This document shows positions 1 to 8,421 of a stretch of 64,000 nucleotides of DNA, piece by piece. The DNA comes from an uncultured Eubacteriales bacterium (GTDB taxonomy: Bacteria > Bacillota > Clostridia > Oscillospirales > CAG-272), in contig CAKRNO010000003.1 in the NCBI GenBank assembly GCA_934371135.1, forward strand, positions 41,883-105,882. The letters are read 5' to 3'. The notes under the pieces are model-generated. The model did not search any database. It was not told the DNA's origin and was given only the letters and a program-made list of their open reading frames with translations. The position numbers and the translations under genes are program-made. Within the stretch, counting starts at the first letter, position 1. Every line of letters begins with the position of its first letter.

Positions 1-543
1 GATGAGCTGCCCGTCCGGGGCGAGGAGGGATGCCGCCATCGCCGTGAAATGGCAGGCGAGGGGGGCGCCGGCGGGCAGAATGTCCGGAAACAGGTCGGCA
101 TAGGCGTCGCCTGCCGGCTCCTGCGGGGGGTTCGTGATGATGTAGTCGTATCGCTCCTCCTCGGGGTGCGGGGCGGTCAGAAAGTCGTCCGTGCAGATGT
201 TGACGCGGAGCTTCACCCGATAGTCGTGCCGCGCTTTTTTGCGCACGCGCTCAAGATTGTCCGTGAGGCGCGGGAGGTAGGCAGGGTCGTTCTCATAGCA
301 GGTGAGGTAGATCTCCGTCACCCCGCCGCTTTTTGCAATCGCTTCCACGACGGCGGCGGAGAGAATCCCCGTCCCGGCACCTGCGTCGAGCAGGCGCACG
401 GAGTACCGGCTGACGAATGTAAAGGCACCCGCGAGCGAACGCGCCACCTCGCGCTTGGTGAAAAACCTGCCGATGCGGATGTTCTCGCTCTTTGAGGTTT
501 CGCGGATGAGTTTTTTTGTGTTACGGACGGCAAGATCCAGCAT
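1..543 (-). CDS. SAM-dependent N6-adenine DNA methylase-like protein, C-terminus cut by window edge
   Basis: Class I Rossmann methyltransferase of the Eco57I/N6-adenine type. The visible 181 residues start MLDLAVRNTKKL and are open at base 1. SAM-binding motif I reads DAGAGTGILS (about residues 53-62). The catalytic loop reads TNPPQ, where N6-adenine methylases normally have NPPY/F/W, so either the target or the activity may differ. The ATG at 541-543 is preceded by GGGAGG and by a TTGTAC/TACAAT promoter, and the gene diverges from the phosphoesterase gene at 731. No restriction partner is visible. The methylase family is clear; a restriction-modification role is only a guess. Confidence 0.75.
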   Translation of the reverse strand, partial: MLDLAVRNTKKLIRETSKSENIRIGRFFTKREVARSLAGAFTFVSRYSVRLLDAGAGTGILSAAVVEAIAKSGGVTEIYLTCYENDPAYLPRLTDNLERVRKKARHDYRVKLRVNICTDDFLTAPHPEEERYDYIITNPPQEPAGDAYADLFPDILPAGAPLACHFTAMAASLLAPDGQLI

Positions 544-586
544 AAGGCGACCTCCCGGGACAAAAAGCCCCTTTTTCTTCTAACCG

Positions 587-615
587 ATTGTAACATATTT
601 TCTGCCGCGGTACAA
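587..615 (-). promoter_or_regulatory. Sigma-A-type promoter of the methylase gene
   Basis: On the minus strand TTGTAC and TACAAT are separated by 17 bp, about 45 bases upstream of the ATG at 543. Confidence 0.6.
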
Positions 616-670
616 GCCCCGATTTTTGTTTTTTGGGGTTGTTTTTTGCCATTTCCGAACAAAAGACCTC

Positions 671-699
671 TTGCACGGCGCCCGGAAATGTGCTATCAT
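671..699 (+). promoter_or_regulatory. Sigma-A-type promoter of the phosphoesterase gene
   Basis: TTGCAC and TATCAT with a 17-bp spacer, about 30 bases upstream of the ATG at 731. It is divergent from the methylase promoter. Confidence 0.6.
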
Positions 700-730
700 G
701 GCAGAAGAAAGAAAAGGAAGGTGACATGAC

Positions 731-1876
731 ATGGCAGAGAAGACGTCGATTAAGGTCCTGCACCTGGGGGACATTTTCCTCGACTGCCCGTTTTCGGCGG
801 CGACGGCGGAGGAGAGCGCCATCCGGCGGCGCGAGACCCGCGAGACGCTGACGCGCGCGGTAAAGTATGCCGTGGATCAGGAGGTCGATCTGGTGCTGCT
901 CTCGGGCGACCTGACCGATCATCATTACGCCACCTTTGAGACGATGGAGCTGCTCTGCCGGCTGTTCCGTGCGGCGCCTGCCTGCCGCTTCTTCATCGCG
1001 CCGGGGCCGCACGACCCGATGACCGAAAACTGCCTCTACCGTCTCGCGGACCTGCCCGCAAACGTGACGGTGTTTTCCGGCGCCCATGTGTCTTCCGTGA
1101 CCGTGGAGGAACTCGGGGTGACGGTGTACGGCTGGGCGTTCGAGGGAGACAGCTATGCGTCGTCTCCGCTCGCCTGCGACCGGGAGGAGCCTGAAAAACC
1201 GGGCATCACGCTGGTGATGGGCTACGCCGGTGCGGGCGACACGACGGGGAACGCCCCGCTCTCGCTCAACGAGATCGGCGATTTCGGCGGGGATTACCTC
1301 GCCCTCTCCGGCGGGCGGCTGTTCGACGGCTTCCACCGTGTGGGCACGGTGACCTACGCCTACAGCGGCGCCCTGGAGCACGCCTCGTATGAGGAGCCCG
1401 GCTTCGGCGGCGGGAACCTTGTCACCCTGACGCCCGTCCCCGGTGAGCGGACGCGCGTCGAGTGCGCCCGCGTGAACCTCGGCAGCCGCCGGTATGCGAT
1501 GGAGGAATTCGACATCACGGGCATCGCAAACCCGAACGAGGTGCTGAACCGCATCACGGCGGTCATCAAGGAGCGCGGCTACGGGCGTGAGACCTCCCTC
1601 AAGGTGCTGCTCACCGGTCGCGTGCCGTTCGGCTTCGCCATCCCGCGCACCATGACGGGGGAGAACTTCGGGCTCGCCACCTTTGACCTCGACGACCGCA
1701 CGCTCCCGTCCTTTGACGACAGCCGCGTCGCCCGCGATATGACGGTCCGCGGCGAGCTCTGCCGCACGCTCATCCCCGCGATGCGGGTGGGCACGGACGA
1801 GGAACAGCACGCCGCGGCGTACGCGCTGAAGCTCGGGCTCGGTGCGCTCGACGGGCGCGACGTGACCAAGCTCTGA
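731..1876 (+). CDS. YhaO/SbcD-like metallophosphoesterase-fold protein with degenerate active site
   Basis: The 381-residue protein aligns by eye with the N-terminal calcineurin-like nuclease domain of YhaO/SbcD. Motif I reads HLGDIFLDCPF (D14 kept, the following His replaced by F16). Motif II GDLTD is intact at 59-63. Motif III reads GPHD at 95-98 instead of GNHD/E. The later histidine motifs, normally LLH and GHxH, appear as VMGYAG and LSGGRLF. Most metal-ligand histidines are therefore missing, so nuclease activity is unlikely even though the fold is retained. The usual SMC-like partner (YhaN/SbcC) is not next to it. The ATG at 731 follows AAGGAAGG. A structural or regulatory role is inference. 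Confidence 0.75.
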   Translation: MAEKTSIKVLHLGDIFLDCPFSAATAEESAIRRRETRETLTRAVKYAVDQEVDLVLLSGDLTDHHYATFETMELLCRLFRAAPACRFFIAPGPHDPMTENCLYRLADLPANVTVFSGAHVSSVTVEELGVTVYGWAFEGDSYASSPLACDREEPEKPGITLVMGYAGAGDTTGNAPLSLNEIGDFGGDYLALSGGRLFDGFHRVGTVTYAYSGALEHASYEEPGFGGGNLVTLTPVPGERTRVECARVNLGSRRYAMEEFDITGIANPNEVLNRITAVIKERGYGRETSLKVLLTGRVPFGFAIPRTMTGENFGLATFDLDDRTLPSFDDSRVARDMTVRGELCRTLIPAMRVGTDEEQHAAAYALKLGLGALDGRDVTKL

Positions 1877-1910
1877 CCGGGACGGAACCGATCAACAGGA
1901 ATAAAAGACG

Positions 1911-1949
1911 AAACCCCCCGGGGCAATACCGTTTGCCCCGGGGGTTTTT
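1911..1949 (+). terminator. Rho-independent terminator
   Basis: A 12-bp GC-rich stem (1915-1926 with 1933-1944) is followed by TTTTT. It ends the phosphoesterase transcript. The reverse strand has only TTT after the stem, so it may weakly stop the convergent EamA transcript too. Confidence 0.85.
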
Positions 1950-1983
1950 ATGGTTCGGTGATTCGGCGCGGGGGTATCCGGCG

Positions 1984-3069
1984 TCAGGCACGGGGGGCAG
2001 TGTCCTCCGGGTGGTCAGCGGCGCCGTCGGTATCGGGCCCACCGGCACCGGCACCATCCGTGCCGGTCACGCCGGTGTCAGCCTCCCGCACGCCATCGCC
2101 CGTGGGGGCGGCAGGCAGGGGGCGGCGGCGCACCCGCGCGAGCCAGACGCCGACGGGCAGCTGCGAGAAAATGACGGCGAACAGAATGACGGCACAGCCG
2201 GCGATCTGGCGGGAGGTCGGGACATCCCCGAGGAAAATGACCCCGCCGAGCAGCCCGAACACGGATTCCAGCGACATGATGAGGGAGGCGACCGTCGGGG
2301 TGCCCGAGAGCTGCTGCCCGACGACCTGCGAGGTATAGCCGATGCCCGACGAGCAGATGCCGAGGTAGAGCAGGTGCGGCAGGGCGGTGAGGAGCGCCGC
2401 GGAGGTGATGTGCACACCGGTCACGGAGGTCTGGATCAGGGCGCCGGGGATCGCGAGGATGCCTGCGACGGCAAACTGGACAAAGGACAGGCGCACGCCG
2501 TCCGTCCCCGGGGAGAAGATGTCGATGAGCGTGATGTGCAGCCCGAACAGGGCGGCAGAGGCAAACAGGATCAGGTCCCCGCCGGAAAAGCCGCCGCCCG
2601 CGCCGTCACCCGTGAGCAGGTACGCACCGCCGAGAGCGATGGCGACGCTGACCCACACGTTGGGCGCCGCGACCTTACGGCGCGCGAGCCCCCAGAAGGG
2701 GACGAACACCATATACAGCGCCGTGAGGAAGGACGCCTTACCGGGCGAGGCGACCAGCAGACCGAACTGCTGGAAGATGGTCGCCGCGAGGAGGGCGGCG
2801 CCGCAGGCGAGCCCGCCGAGGAGCTCGCGCCGGGTGAGATCGATGAAACGGCGGTTCTTCACCGATAGGAAAACGCGCCCGTTGCCCCGCGTCTTATCCA
2901 GCACGAACAGGGCGGGGAGGAGCACCAGTGCCCCGAGGAGAAAGCGGATGCTGTTGAGGGCGAACGGTTGCAGGACCTCGCCCGCCACCTTCTGTGAGGA
3001 GAAGGCAAAGCCCCAGATCATGGCGGTGACAAATAAGAGGAGATTACCGATGGTTTTTTTGGTCTTCAT
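1984..3069 (-). CDS. EamA/DMT-family drug/metabolite transporter
   Basis: A 361-residue inner-membrane protein starting MKTKKTIGNLLLF, with about ten hydrophobic helices arranged as two EamA repeats (roughly residues 8-145 and 155-300). Typical features include the MIWGFAF and LIMSLESVFG segments at the start of the first helix and in the second repeat. The C-terminal ~50 residues are a low-complexity Gly/Ala/Asp/Thr tail with no membrane segment. The ATG at 3067-3069 has AAAGGGA upstream; an in-frame extension beyond it is rich in Pro/Arg and unlikely. The substrate cannot be read from the sequence. Confidence 0.85.
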   Translation of the reverse strand: MKTKKTIGNLLLFVTAMIWGFAFSSQKVAGEVLQPFALNSIRFLLGALVLLPALFVLDKTRGNGRVFLSVKNRRFIDLTRRELLGGLACGAALLAATIFQQFGLLVASPGKASFLTALYMVFVPFWGLARRKVAAPNVWVSVAIALGGAYLLTGDGAGGGFSGGDLILFASAALFGLHITLIDIFSPGTDGVRLSFVQFAVAGILAIPGALIQTSVTGVHITSAALLTALPHLLYLGICSSGIGYTSQVVGQQLSGTPTVASLIMSLESVFGLLGGVIFLGDVPTSRQIAGCAVILFAVIFSQLPVGVWLARVRRRPLPAAPTGDGVREADTGVTGTDGAGAGGPDTDGAADHPEDTAPRA

Positions 3070-3084
3070 AACATCCCTTTCGCG

Positions 3085-3114
3085 TTGACAACCCGGGCGG
3101 GTGCGTGGTACAAT
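3085..3114 (+). promoter_or_regulatory. Strong sigma-A-like promoter with no gene downstream on its strand
   Basis: TTGACA and TACAAT are separated by 18 bp. It fires rightward, away from the EamA gene and toward the 3' end of the oppositely oriented tRNA genes. No credible coding frame follows. A short GC-rich non-coding transcript between 3120 and 3260 is possible; its identity is not recognisable. Confidence 0.4.
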
Positions 3115-3255
3115 AGAAGGGTCCGCCGCGGAGCCGGCAGGGCTCGGGCGCGGCACGGAAAAATGCGTATCCGGCAGGACGGGTAAAACCCGCCGCTGCG
3201 GTGGCGGCAGGCACCGGAGTGTGTGCGGGCGGCTCGCTGTCAGCGGGCGCCGCGG

Positions 3256-3297
3256 AAAAAACAGAAAAAACACGCACTTGCACGGCAAATGCGTGTT
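3256..3297 (-). terminator. Terminator of the tRNA-Val pair
   Basis: Read on the minus strand, a 12-bp stem with one G-U pair (ACACGCATTTGC with GCAAGTGCGTGT, loop CGT) is followed by a run of T residues, directly after the CCA of the second tRNA. Confidence 0.85.
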
Positions 3298-3298
3298 A

Positions 3299-3375
3299 TG
3301 GTGGAGACAACAGGACTCGGACCTGTGACCCCTTGCATGTCAAGCAAGTACTCTAACCAACTGAGCTATGCCTCC
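3299..3375 (-). tRNA. tRNA-Val (anticodon GAC)
   Basis: A 77-nt cloverleaf. The acceptor stem is GGAGGCA paired with TGTCTCC, the anticodon stem CTTGC/GCAAG encloses TTGACAT (anticodon GAC), the T arm carries GGTCCGAGTCC, and CCA is encoded. It shares its body with the neighbouring tRNA-Val(CAC) and is transcribed after it from one promoter. Confidence 0.97.
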
Positions 3376-3397
3376 GAGAAGATAGCGTGAACATACA

Positions 3398-3474
3398 TGG
3401 TGGAGACAATAGGACTCGAACCTATGACCCCTTGCATGTGAAGCAAGTGCTCTAACCGACTGAGCTATGCCTCC
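3398..3474 (-). tRNA. tRNA-Val (anticodon CAC)
   Basis: A 77-nt cloverleaf with the GGAGGCA acceptor stem, anticodon loop TTCACAT (CAC), T loop GGTTCGAGTCC and encoded CCA. It is the first gene of a two-tRNA unit reading GUC/GUG valine codons. Confidence 0.97.
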
Positions 3475-3503
3475 ATACGTTCACACGATCAGTGACATAC
3501 GGT

Positions 3504-3532
3504 ATTATAACAACTCGCCGCAAAAAAAGCAA
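3504..3532 (-). promoter_or_regulatory. Promoter of the tRNA-Val pair
   Basis: On the minus strand TTGCTT and a perfect TATAAT lie 17 bp apart, ending about 30 bases before the first tRNA. Confidence 0.8.
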
Positions 3533-3807
3533 CACTTTTTCAAAAAAATTTTTAAAGACACGAGGGAGCCACCCGCACGGAGGGCTCCGCGCCGGTGGGA
3601 AAACGCACCCGAGACAGGCCGGGACACGCATCGGAGGTTACCGGAAACGAACCGGAAACAGCGAAGAAACGGGACGCCCGCAAAACCGGCGACGGGCGGA
3701 AGTCTGCGCGGTCTGCCGTGCGGCGGTGGGCGGGAAAACACGCCCCGGAACGAATAAACGGGCGAACGAACAAACGGTTAAAAGAAAACGGAGAGGAGGG
3801 CACGGTT
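3533..3807. other. Intergenic region upstream of the helicase gene; no gene seen
   Basis: An A/T-rich stretch (3533-3560) is followed by GC-rich sequence. The frame leading into the helicase stays open here, but the residues are Arg/Gly-rich, without a family resemblance or a ribosome binding site. No clear promoter was found. Confidence 0.5.
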
Positions 3808-6174
3808 TTGTACTACGACAAACAGGAGAAAAAACTCATGCTCTCCGGGCGGGAGATGGTGTTCTATGCCCGCCGCCGGCTTGCCGCAATCTACCGGGAG
3901 GAGGAGAGCGAGGAGGGGGGCGACCCCGTGGAGGCGGCTTTCCGCCTGCGCCTTTTCGGGCGGGACGGTGGGGCGGTGCTCACCGGCGACTTCCGCCGTC
4001 TCGACTATGATTTCACCGTGACGGCGGGGGTGGACGATCTCTCGGAGGGCGTGCTCTCGCTCGTCCGCCGCGTCGCGGGGGACCCGGAGCGGGCAGACCC
4101 CGAGACACTGCGCACCGTGCGCGGGGAGGGGTATCTTGCCGCGTATCTCGCCGGTTACCGCGGCGGGGGCGACGTGCGGCTTCGGCTGTATCTCGTCAGC
4201 GACCTGTCGCCCCTGCCGCGCGTGCTGGAGGAGACGCCCGCCGCGGGGAGCCTCTCGCGCTTTTTCGAGAAGCTGTGCGACGCCGTGGCGGAGCACGCGG
4301 CACCCCTCGCGGAGCGGGTGGCGGTGCGCCTGCCGACGATGGCAAAGGCGGCGTTCCCGTACGCGGCGGCGCGCGAGGGGCAGACCGAGCTCATGGAGAC
4401 GGTGTATGCCGTCATCGCGCGCGGGCGGCGGCTGTACGCCTGCGCCCCGACAGGGACGGGGAAGACCATGTCCGTCCTGTACCCCGCCGTGCGGGCGCTC
4501 GGCGCCGGGAAGACGGAAAAGGTGTTCTATCTTACTTCCAAAAATACGACCGCGGACGCGGCGGCATCGGCGCTCCGGCGCCTGTATGCGTGCGGTGCGG
4601 ACGTGCGCGGGGTCGTACTGACGGCGCGGGAGGCGCTCTGCCCCCGCCGCCGGGTCTGCCGGAGCGGCGAGGTCTGCGACCTCTCGCCGATGGCGCCGAC
4701 CCGAGAGGACGCCGCCGTGCGGGAGCTGCTCGATGCCCGTCTCCCCGTCGTCACGCGCGGGGAGGTGCTCGCTGCCGCCGAGCGGCATCACGTCTGCCCC
4801 ACCGAGCTGATGCTCCGGTACAGTCTGTACTGTGACGTCATCATCGGGGACTACAACTATCTGTTTGACCCTGCCGTCGCCCTGCGCCGCTACTTTGACG
4901 AGGGGGGGAACTACACCTTCCTCATCGACGAGGCGCACAACCTCGTGGAGCGCGCGCGCGCCATCTGCCGCACGGAGATGAGCCTCGCGTACCTCGGGCG
5001 CCTCGCCGCCGCAGTGCGGGGGCAGAAGCCGCTCGAGGATGCGGTCGGCGCTTATCGCACCTTTTACGAGGGGATGATGAAGCGTGCCCTGCGGGGCGAG
5101 GTGCGCGAGGAAAAGGGGGGAGAAAAGACCGCCTTTACCGCTTTGCATGAGCTGCCGGAGGGGTACCTCGCGGAGATGACGGCGCTCGCCTACACCCTCC
5201 TCGCCGCTTACCGCACCGCGCGGGGCGAGGTGCGTACACGGCTGAAGCCGTTCGCATGGGAGCTCAAGCGCACGGCGGACAACCTCGCCGCTTACGACGA
5301 GCATCAGATCGCTTTTCTGCGCCTCGCCGGAGGGGATCTCACGCTGGAGACCATTCTGCTCGACCCCGCCGCGGTGATCGACCGGCGGCTCTCTCTCGGG
5401 CGGAGCGCGGTCCTGTTCTCGGCGACGCTCTCACCGCTCTCCTACTACCGCGCGGTGCTCGGCGGTCGCCCCGGCGACCGGGAGCTGGAGCTGCCCTCGC
5501 CGTTTGACGCGGGGCACCTCGCCGTCGCCGTCATGGACAGGATCTCGACACGGTACCTGGAACGGGAGACGACGGTGCGCGCCGTCGTGCGCGCCATCCT
5601 GACCGCCGTCAAGGCGAAGCCGGGCAACTATATGGTATTCTGTCCGTCATACGCCTATTTGATGCGTCTTTCCGAGGCGCTCCAAAAGGCGGTGCCCGCC
5701 CTCGAGGTGCTGACGCAGAAGCCGCACATGAGCGCGGGGGAGCGCGCGGCTTTCCTCGAACGTTTTGACGCGGATGCCAAACGGGCGCTCATCGGCTTCT
5801 GCGTGATGGGAGGCATCTACTCCGAGGGGATCGACCTCGTGGGGCGCCGGCTGGTCGGTGCCGTCATCGTCGGCGTGGGGCTGCCCGGCATCTCCGACGA
5901 GCGCGAGGCGATTGCCGCTTACTTTGACGAAAAGGAAGAAGAAGGGCGCGGGTATGCCTACGTCTATCCCGGAATGAACCGTGTATTGCAGGCGGCGGGG
6001 CGCGTCATCCGCTCCGAGGAAGACCGCGGTGCGGTGATCCTCATCGACGACCGCTTCGCTTCGCCGGAATACCGGCGTCTGCTCCCCGCAGAGTGGCACG
6101 GGCTGCATTTCGTCGGTGACACGGTGGGGCTCGCCCATCTGCTCGGGCAGTTTTGGCAAGGGGGAAAAGCGTGA
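3808..6174 (+). CDS. Superfamily 2 Fe-S DNA helicase, XPD/Rad3/DinG type
   Basis: A 788-residue ATP-dependent 5'-3' DNA helicase of the XPD/DinG group, probably acting in repair or resolution of recombination and R-loop structures. Walker A reads CAPTGTGKT (about 212-220). A four-cysteine cluster fitting the [4Fe-4S] domain lies at C278, C284, C290 and C330. Walker B is FLIDEAHNLVERAR (DEAH from 374). The C-terminal half carries FSATLSPL and the final QAAGRVIRSEEDRG motif. It lacks the N-terminal exonuclease domain found in many Firmicutes DinG proteins. The start is a TTG at 3808, chosen because GGAGAGGAGGG sits 7 bases upstream. The next gene starts 1 base after its stop. Confidence 0.9.
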   Translation: MYYDKQEKKLMLSGREMVFYARRRLAAIYREEESEEGGDPVEAAFRLRLFGRDGGAVLTGDFRRLDYDFTVTAGVDDLSEGVLSLVRRVAGDPERADPETLRTVRGEGYLAAYLAGYRGGGDVRLRLYLVSDLSPLPRVLEETPAAGSLSRFFEKLCDAVAEHAAPLAERVAVRLPTMAKAAFPYAAAREGQTELMETVYAVIARGRRLYACAPTGTGKTMSVLYPAVRALGAGKTEKVFYLTSKNTTADAAASALRRLYACGADVRGVVLTAREALCPRRRVCRSGEVCDLSPMAPTREDAAVRELLDARLPVVTRGEVLAAAERHHVCPTELMLRYSLYCDVIIGDYNYLFDPAVALRRYFDEGGNYTFLIDEAHNLVERARAICRTEMSLAYLGRLAAAVRGQKPLEDAVGAYRTFYEGMMKRALRGEVREEKGGEKTAFTALHELPEGYLAEMTALAYTLLAAYRTARGEVRTRLKPFAWELKRTADNLAAYDEHQIAFLRLAGGDLTLETILLDPAAVIDRRLSLGRSAVLFSATLSPLSYYRAVLGGRPGDRELELPSPFDAGHLAVAVMDRISTRYLERETTVRAVVRAILTAVKAKPGNYMVFCPSYAYLMRLSEALQKAVPALEVLTQKPHMSAGERAAFLERFDADAKRALIGFCVMGGIYSEGIDLVGRRLVGAVIVGVGLPGISDEREAIAAYFDEKEEEGRGYAYVYPGMNRVLQAAGRVIRSEEDRGAVILIDDRFASPEYRRLLPAEWHGLHFVGDTVGLAHLLGQFWQGGKA

Positions 6175-6175
6175 T

Positions 6176-6637
6176 ATGATTAACAGCGCAAGCTTTCTGA
6201 CGGATGTATTCTTCGCCTTTTTCGGGGCCGTCACGGGGCGGCATTTCGGGGAGTATCCCCCGGGATACCCCGTCATCGGCGGGGTGTTGCTCATCGGGGG
6301 GCTGCTCCTTCTGGCTGTCCTCGCCTCTCTCCTCGCACGGAAGATCAAAATGCCGCTCCCGCCCGAGGAACGCGAGGGGAGCGGGTCGTTTGACGACAAA
6401 GACCGCGAGCGCGGGGACGACGGCACGGCAGGGCGCGACGAAAATGAAGAAAACGGAGAAAGCAGCAGAACCGGCGAAAACAACGGGGGCGGCGAATGTG
6501 GCGGGAGCAAAGCTGCGACCGCCGCCCCGCACACACCTGAAAACCACGGAGATGCGCCGGAAGACGGGGCACCGCGCGGTGAAACAGACCTCCCGACAGG
6601 CGACCGCCCGGGCGGAGGGAGGACAAACGGAGCATAA
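6176..6637 (+). CDS. Hypothetical single-pass membrane protein with acidic low-complexity tail
   Basis: A 153-residue protein starting MINSASFLTDVFF. A hydrophobic segment of Gly/Leu/Ala character covers about residues 33-55. After it comes a long hydrophilic tail rich in Glu, Asp, Gly, Asn and Thr with no recognisable domain. The gene begins 1 base after the helicase stop and uses AAGGGGG inside the helicase end, so it is translationally coupled. No function is assigned. Confidence 0.6.
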   Translation: MINSASFLTDVFFAFFGAVTGRHFGEYPPGYPVIGGVLLIGGLLLLAVLASLLARKIKMPLPPEEREGSGSFDDKDRERGDDGTAGRDENEENGESSRTGENNGGGECGGSKAATAAPHTPENHGDAPEDGAPRGETDLPTGDRPGGGRTNGA

Positions 6638-6669
6638 GACGGGGGGGCGGCGAAACCGCACCCGCAAAA

Positions 6670-6696
6670 GGAGACGCCGACGGCGTCTCCTTTTTT
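6670..6696 (+). terminator. Bidirectional rho-independent terminator
   Basis: A 10-bp inverted repeat GGAGACGCCG/CGGCGTCTCC is followed by TTTTTT on the plus strand and TTTT on the minus strand. It can end both the helicase transcript and the convergent transglutaminase gene. Confidence 0.85.
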
Positions 6697-6805
6697 GCGT
6701 TTCGGCGGGGGTGGGCAGAACGGTCGCGGAGTAGCGGGCGGCTCGCAGGAGCGAGCCGACACGGGTGTCGGGGCGCCGGGGGACGTGGTGGCGCCGGTCG
6801 CGTGG

Positions 6806-8101
6806 TCAGCCGGTGTAGGCGACCGTGGTCAGGAGCGGGTAACCGGCGGGGGAGAGCGAGAGCCCCGCGTAGATGCCTGCGCCCTCGGGCAGGCGGTGCG
6901 AAAGGGAGAGGTGCTCGCGTGCCGGTCCCGATGCATCGGTGCCCGCCGCGGCGCTCTCTGCCCGCCGGGGCGTATCTGCACCGGGGGCATGCGCATCCCC
7001 GCCGGGTGTGGTGCCGGTACCGGGATCCCCGTCTGCCGGGGCGACCGGGCGGATGGTGAGCAGGGAGCGGGCGAGGTTACAGAGCACCTCGTCGCCGTGG
7101 GGCAGGAGCGCCGAGAGGGAGACGCCGGGGGGCGCGTCCGGGTCCCGGTACACCGTGCGGCGGGTCAGGTAGCGGCAATCGAGCGCGCACACGCTGCCGC
7201 CGGCGGCAAAATAGAGGGTCTCGCCGTCGAGCGTCGCCGTCCTGCCCGCCGACTGCCACAGCCCGAGCCCGGCGAGGCTCCCGCCGTCGCACGCGTGCGG
7301 CGCCTCCCAGGTCGCGCCCTCCCACGCGGGGTCGTCGAGCACCCGACGCGCCGCGAGCTCACGGTCGGTCAGGAGAAAATAGGTGTGCGGCACCCTGCCG
7401 GGATAGGGCAGCTCCGTCTCGTCCCAGGTGAGGTCGAGGTGGTACCAGTCATCGCCGATGGCGACCTGGTTCCAGGCGTGCGAGCGCGCGAAGCAGGTGA
7501 CCGTCTCTGCGGGGATGCCCGCCGCACGGCACAGCACCGTAAAGAGCAGGGCATACGCCTGGCAGACGCCGCGCCCGCCGAGGAGCAGGGTGTAGGGGTC
7601 GATGACCTCCTCCCGCTCGTCATAGGCGAAGTCGAGGATCATGCGGTCGTGCAGATCCGCGATGCGGGCGAGGGGAGCGGCGCCTTTCGGCAGATTGCCG
7701 ATATAGGCACGGACGCGGGCGGCAAAATCCTCCCGCGCGGCGGTGAGCGCGTTGCCGCGGTACCGGTAGGTCGGCGTGAGCGAGACGGGGACGCCGCCCT
7801 CGCCGAGGGTGGAGACGGTATAGGCGGGGGTGACGAAAAAAAGCTCGGGCTCGGTCGCGAGCAGGCGGGCATAAACGCGCCCGAGCTGTTCCTCCGTGAC
7901 TCCGGAGAGGGCGGTGAGGGACACTGTCTCCGCTTCGGCAAGAAACGCCCCGCGCAGGCAGGAGGAAAGCGCCGCATCATCCGCCGGGGCAGCGGTGACC
8001 GCCGCCGGCGCCGGGCGACAGGCGACAAACGCGGCGGGGGAAAGGCAGAGGGCGAGGAGCGGGAGGCAGGCGAAAAAACGCGTGAGGAGATGACGACGCA
8101 T
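6806..8101 (-). CDS. Transglutaminase-like (cysteine protease fold) lipoprotein, surface-anchored
   Basis: A 431-residue exported protein. It starts MRRHLLTRFF with a hydrophobic leader ending FVAC, a possible lipobox. The transglutaminase-like core (about 170-280) has the Cys-His-Asp triad in GVCQAYALLF, SHAWNQV and YHLDLTWDE. The C-terminal third is Asp/Gly/Pro-rich with repeated hydrophobic strands, possibly a beta-propeller-like binding part. The ATG at 8099-8101 follows CGGAGG. It is divergent from a second transglutaminase lipoprotein at 8422. In this family the domain may cleave or crosslink peptides at the cell surface; the substrate is unknown. Confidence 0.8.
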   Translation of the reverse strand: MRRHLLTRFFACLPLLALCLSPAAFVACRPAPAAVTAAPADDAALSSCLRGAFLAEAETVSLTALSGVTEEQLGRVYARLLATEPELFFVTPAYTVSTLGEGGVPVSLTPTYRYRGNALTAAREDFAARVRAYIGNLPKGAAPLARIADLHDRMILDFAYDEREEVIDPYTLLLGGRGVCQAYALLFTVLCRAAGIPAETVTCFARSHAWNQVAIGDDWYHLDLTWDETELPYPGRVPHTYFLLTDRELAARRVLDDPAWEGATWEAPHACDGGSLAGLGLWQSAGRTATLDGETLYFAAGGSVCALDCRYLTRRTVYRDPDAPPGVSLSALLPHGDEVLCNLARSLLTIRPVAPADGDPGTGTTPGGDAHAPGADTPRRAESAAAGTDASGPAREHLSLSHRLPEGAGIYAGLSLSPAGYPLLTTVAYTG

Positions 8102-8195
8102 GGATACCTCCGGAGGTTGGCAATATCCCATAGTATGCCAAAGAGACGGCATTTTATCCGGGCGGGCGCGGAAAAGCGCGCGCCGCGCCGCCGCC

Positions 8196-8224
8196 TTGAC
8201 GCGCGCGGGAGAATGTGCTACGAT
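8196..8224 (+). promoter_or_regulatory. Promoter of the 8422 lipoprotein gene
   Basis: TTGACG and TACGAT with a 17-bp spacer. It predicts a leader of about 190 bases containing two GC hairpins (8321-8345 and 8388-8408), the second ending at the ribosome binding site. Confidence 0.6.
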
Positions 8225-8421
8225 AGGACTATCAGAGACGGGGCACCTGCCCGGGATATCTGCCGCGGCGGGGAGCCACTGCCCCCGTCCGGTGGCATCC
8301 CGATGCTCCGAACAACTTTTACGCCCGCGTGTATCGCGCGGGCGTGCCATCGCTGACGCCTAGCGCGCAAAACCCGAGAAACTTTTGCGCCCGCGCATCG
8401 CCCGGGCGGGAGGAGACTGCT

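Noticed and set aside
1933..2868. 311-codon plus-strand frame opposite the EamA transporter
   Set aside because: It begins inside a terminator hairpin and has the low-complexity Arg/Gly/Glu composition of an antisense shadow.
3115..3260. 4.5S/SRP RNA, B12 riboswitch or c-di-GMP riboswitch behind the orphan promoter
   Set aside because: The conserved cores of these RNAs were looked for and are not present.
3595..3807. N-terminal extension of the helicase reading frame
   Set aside because: The extra 71 codons are Arg/Gly-rich without family similarity, whereas a strong ribosome binding site precedes the TTG at 3808.
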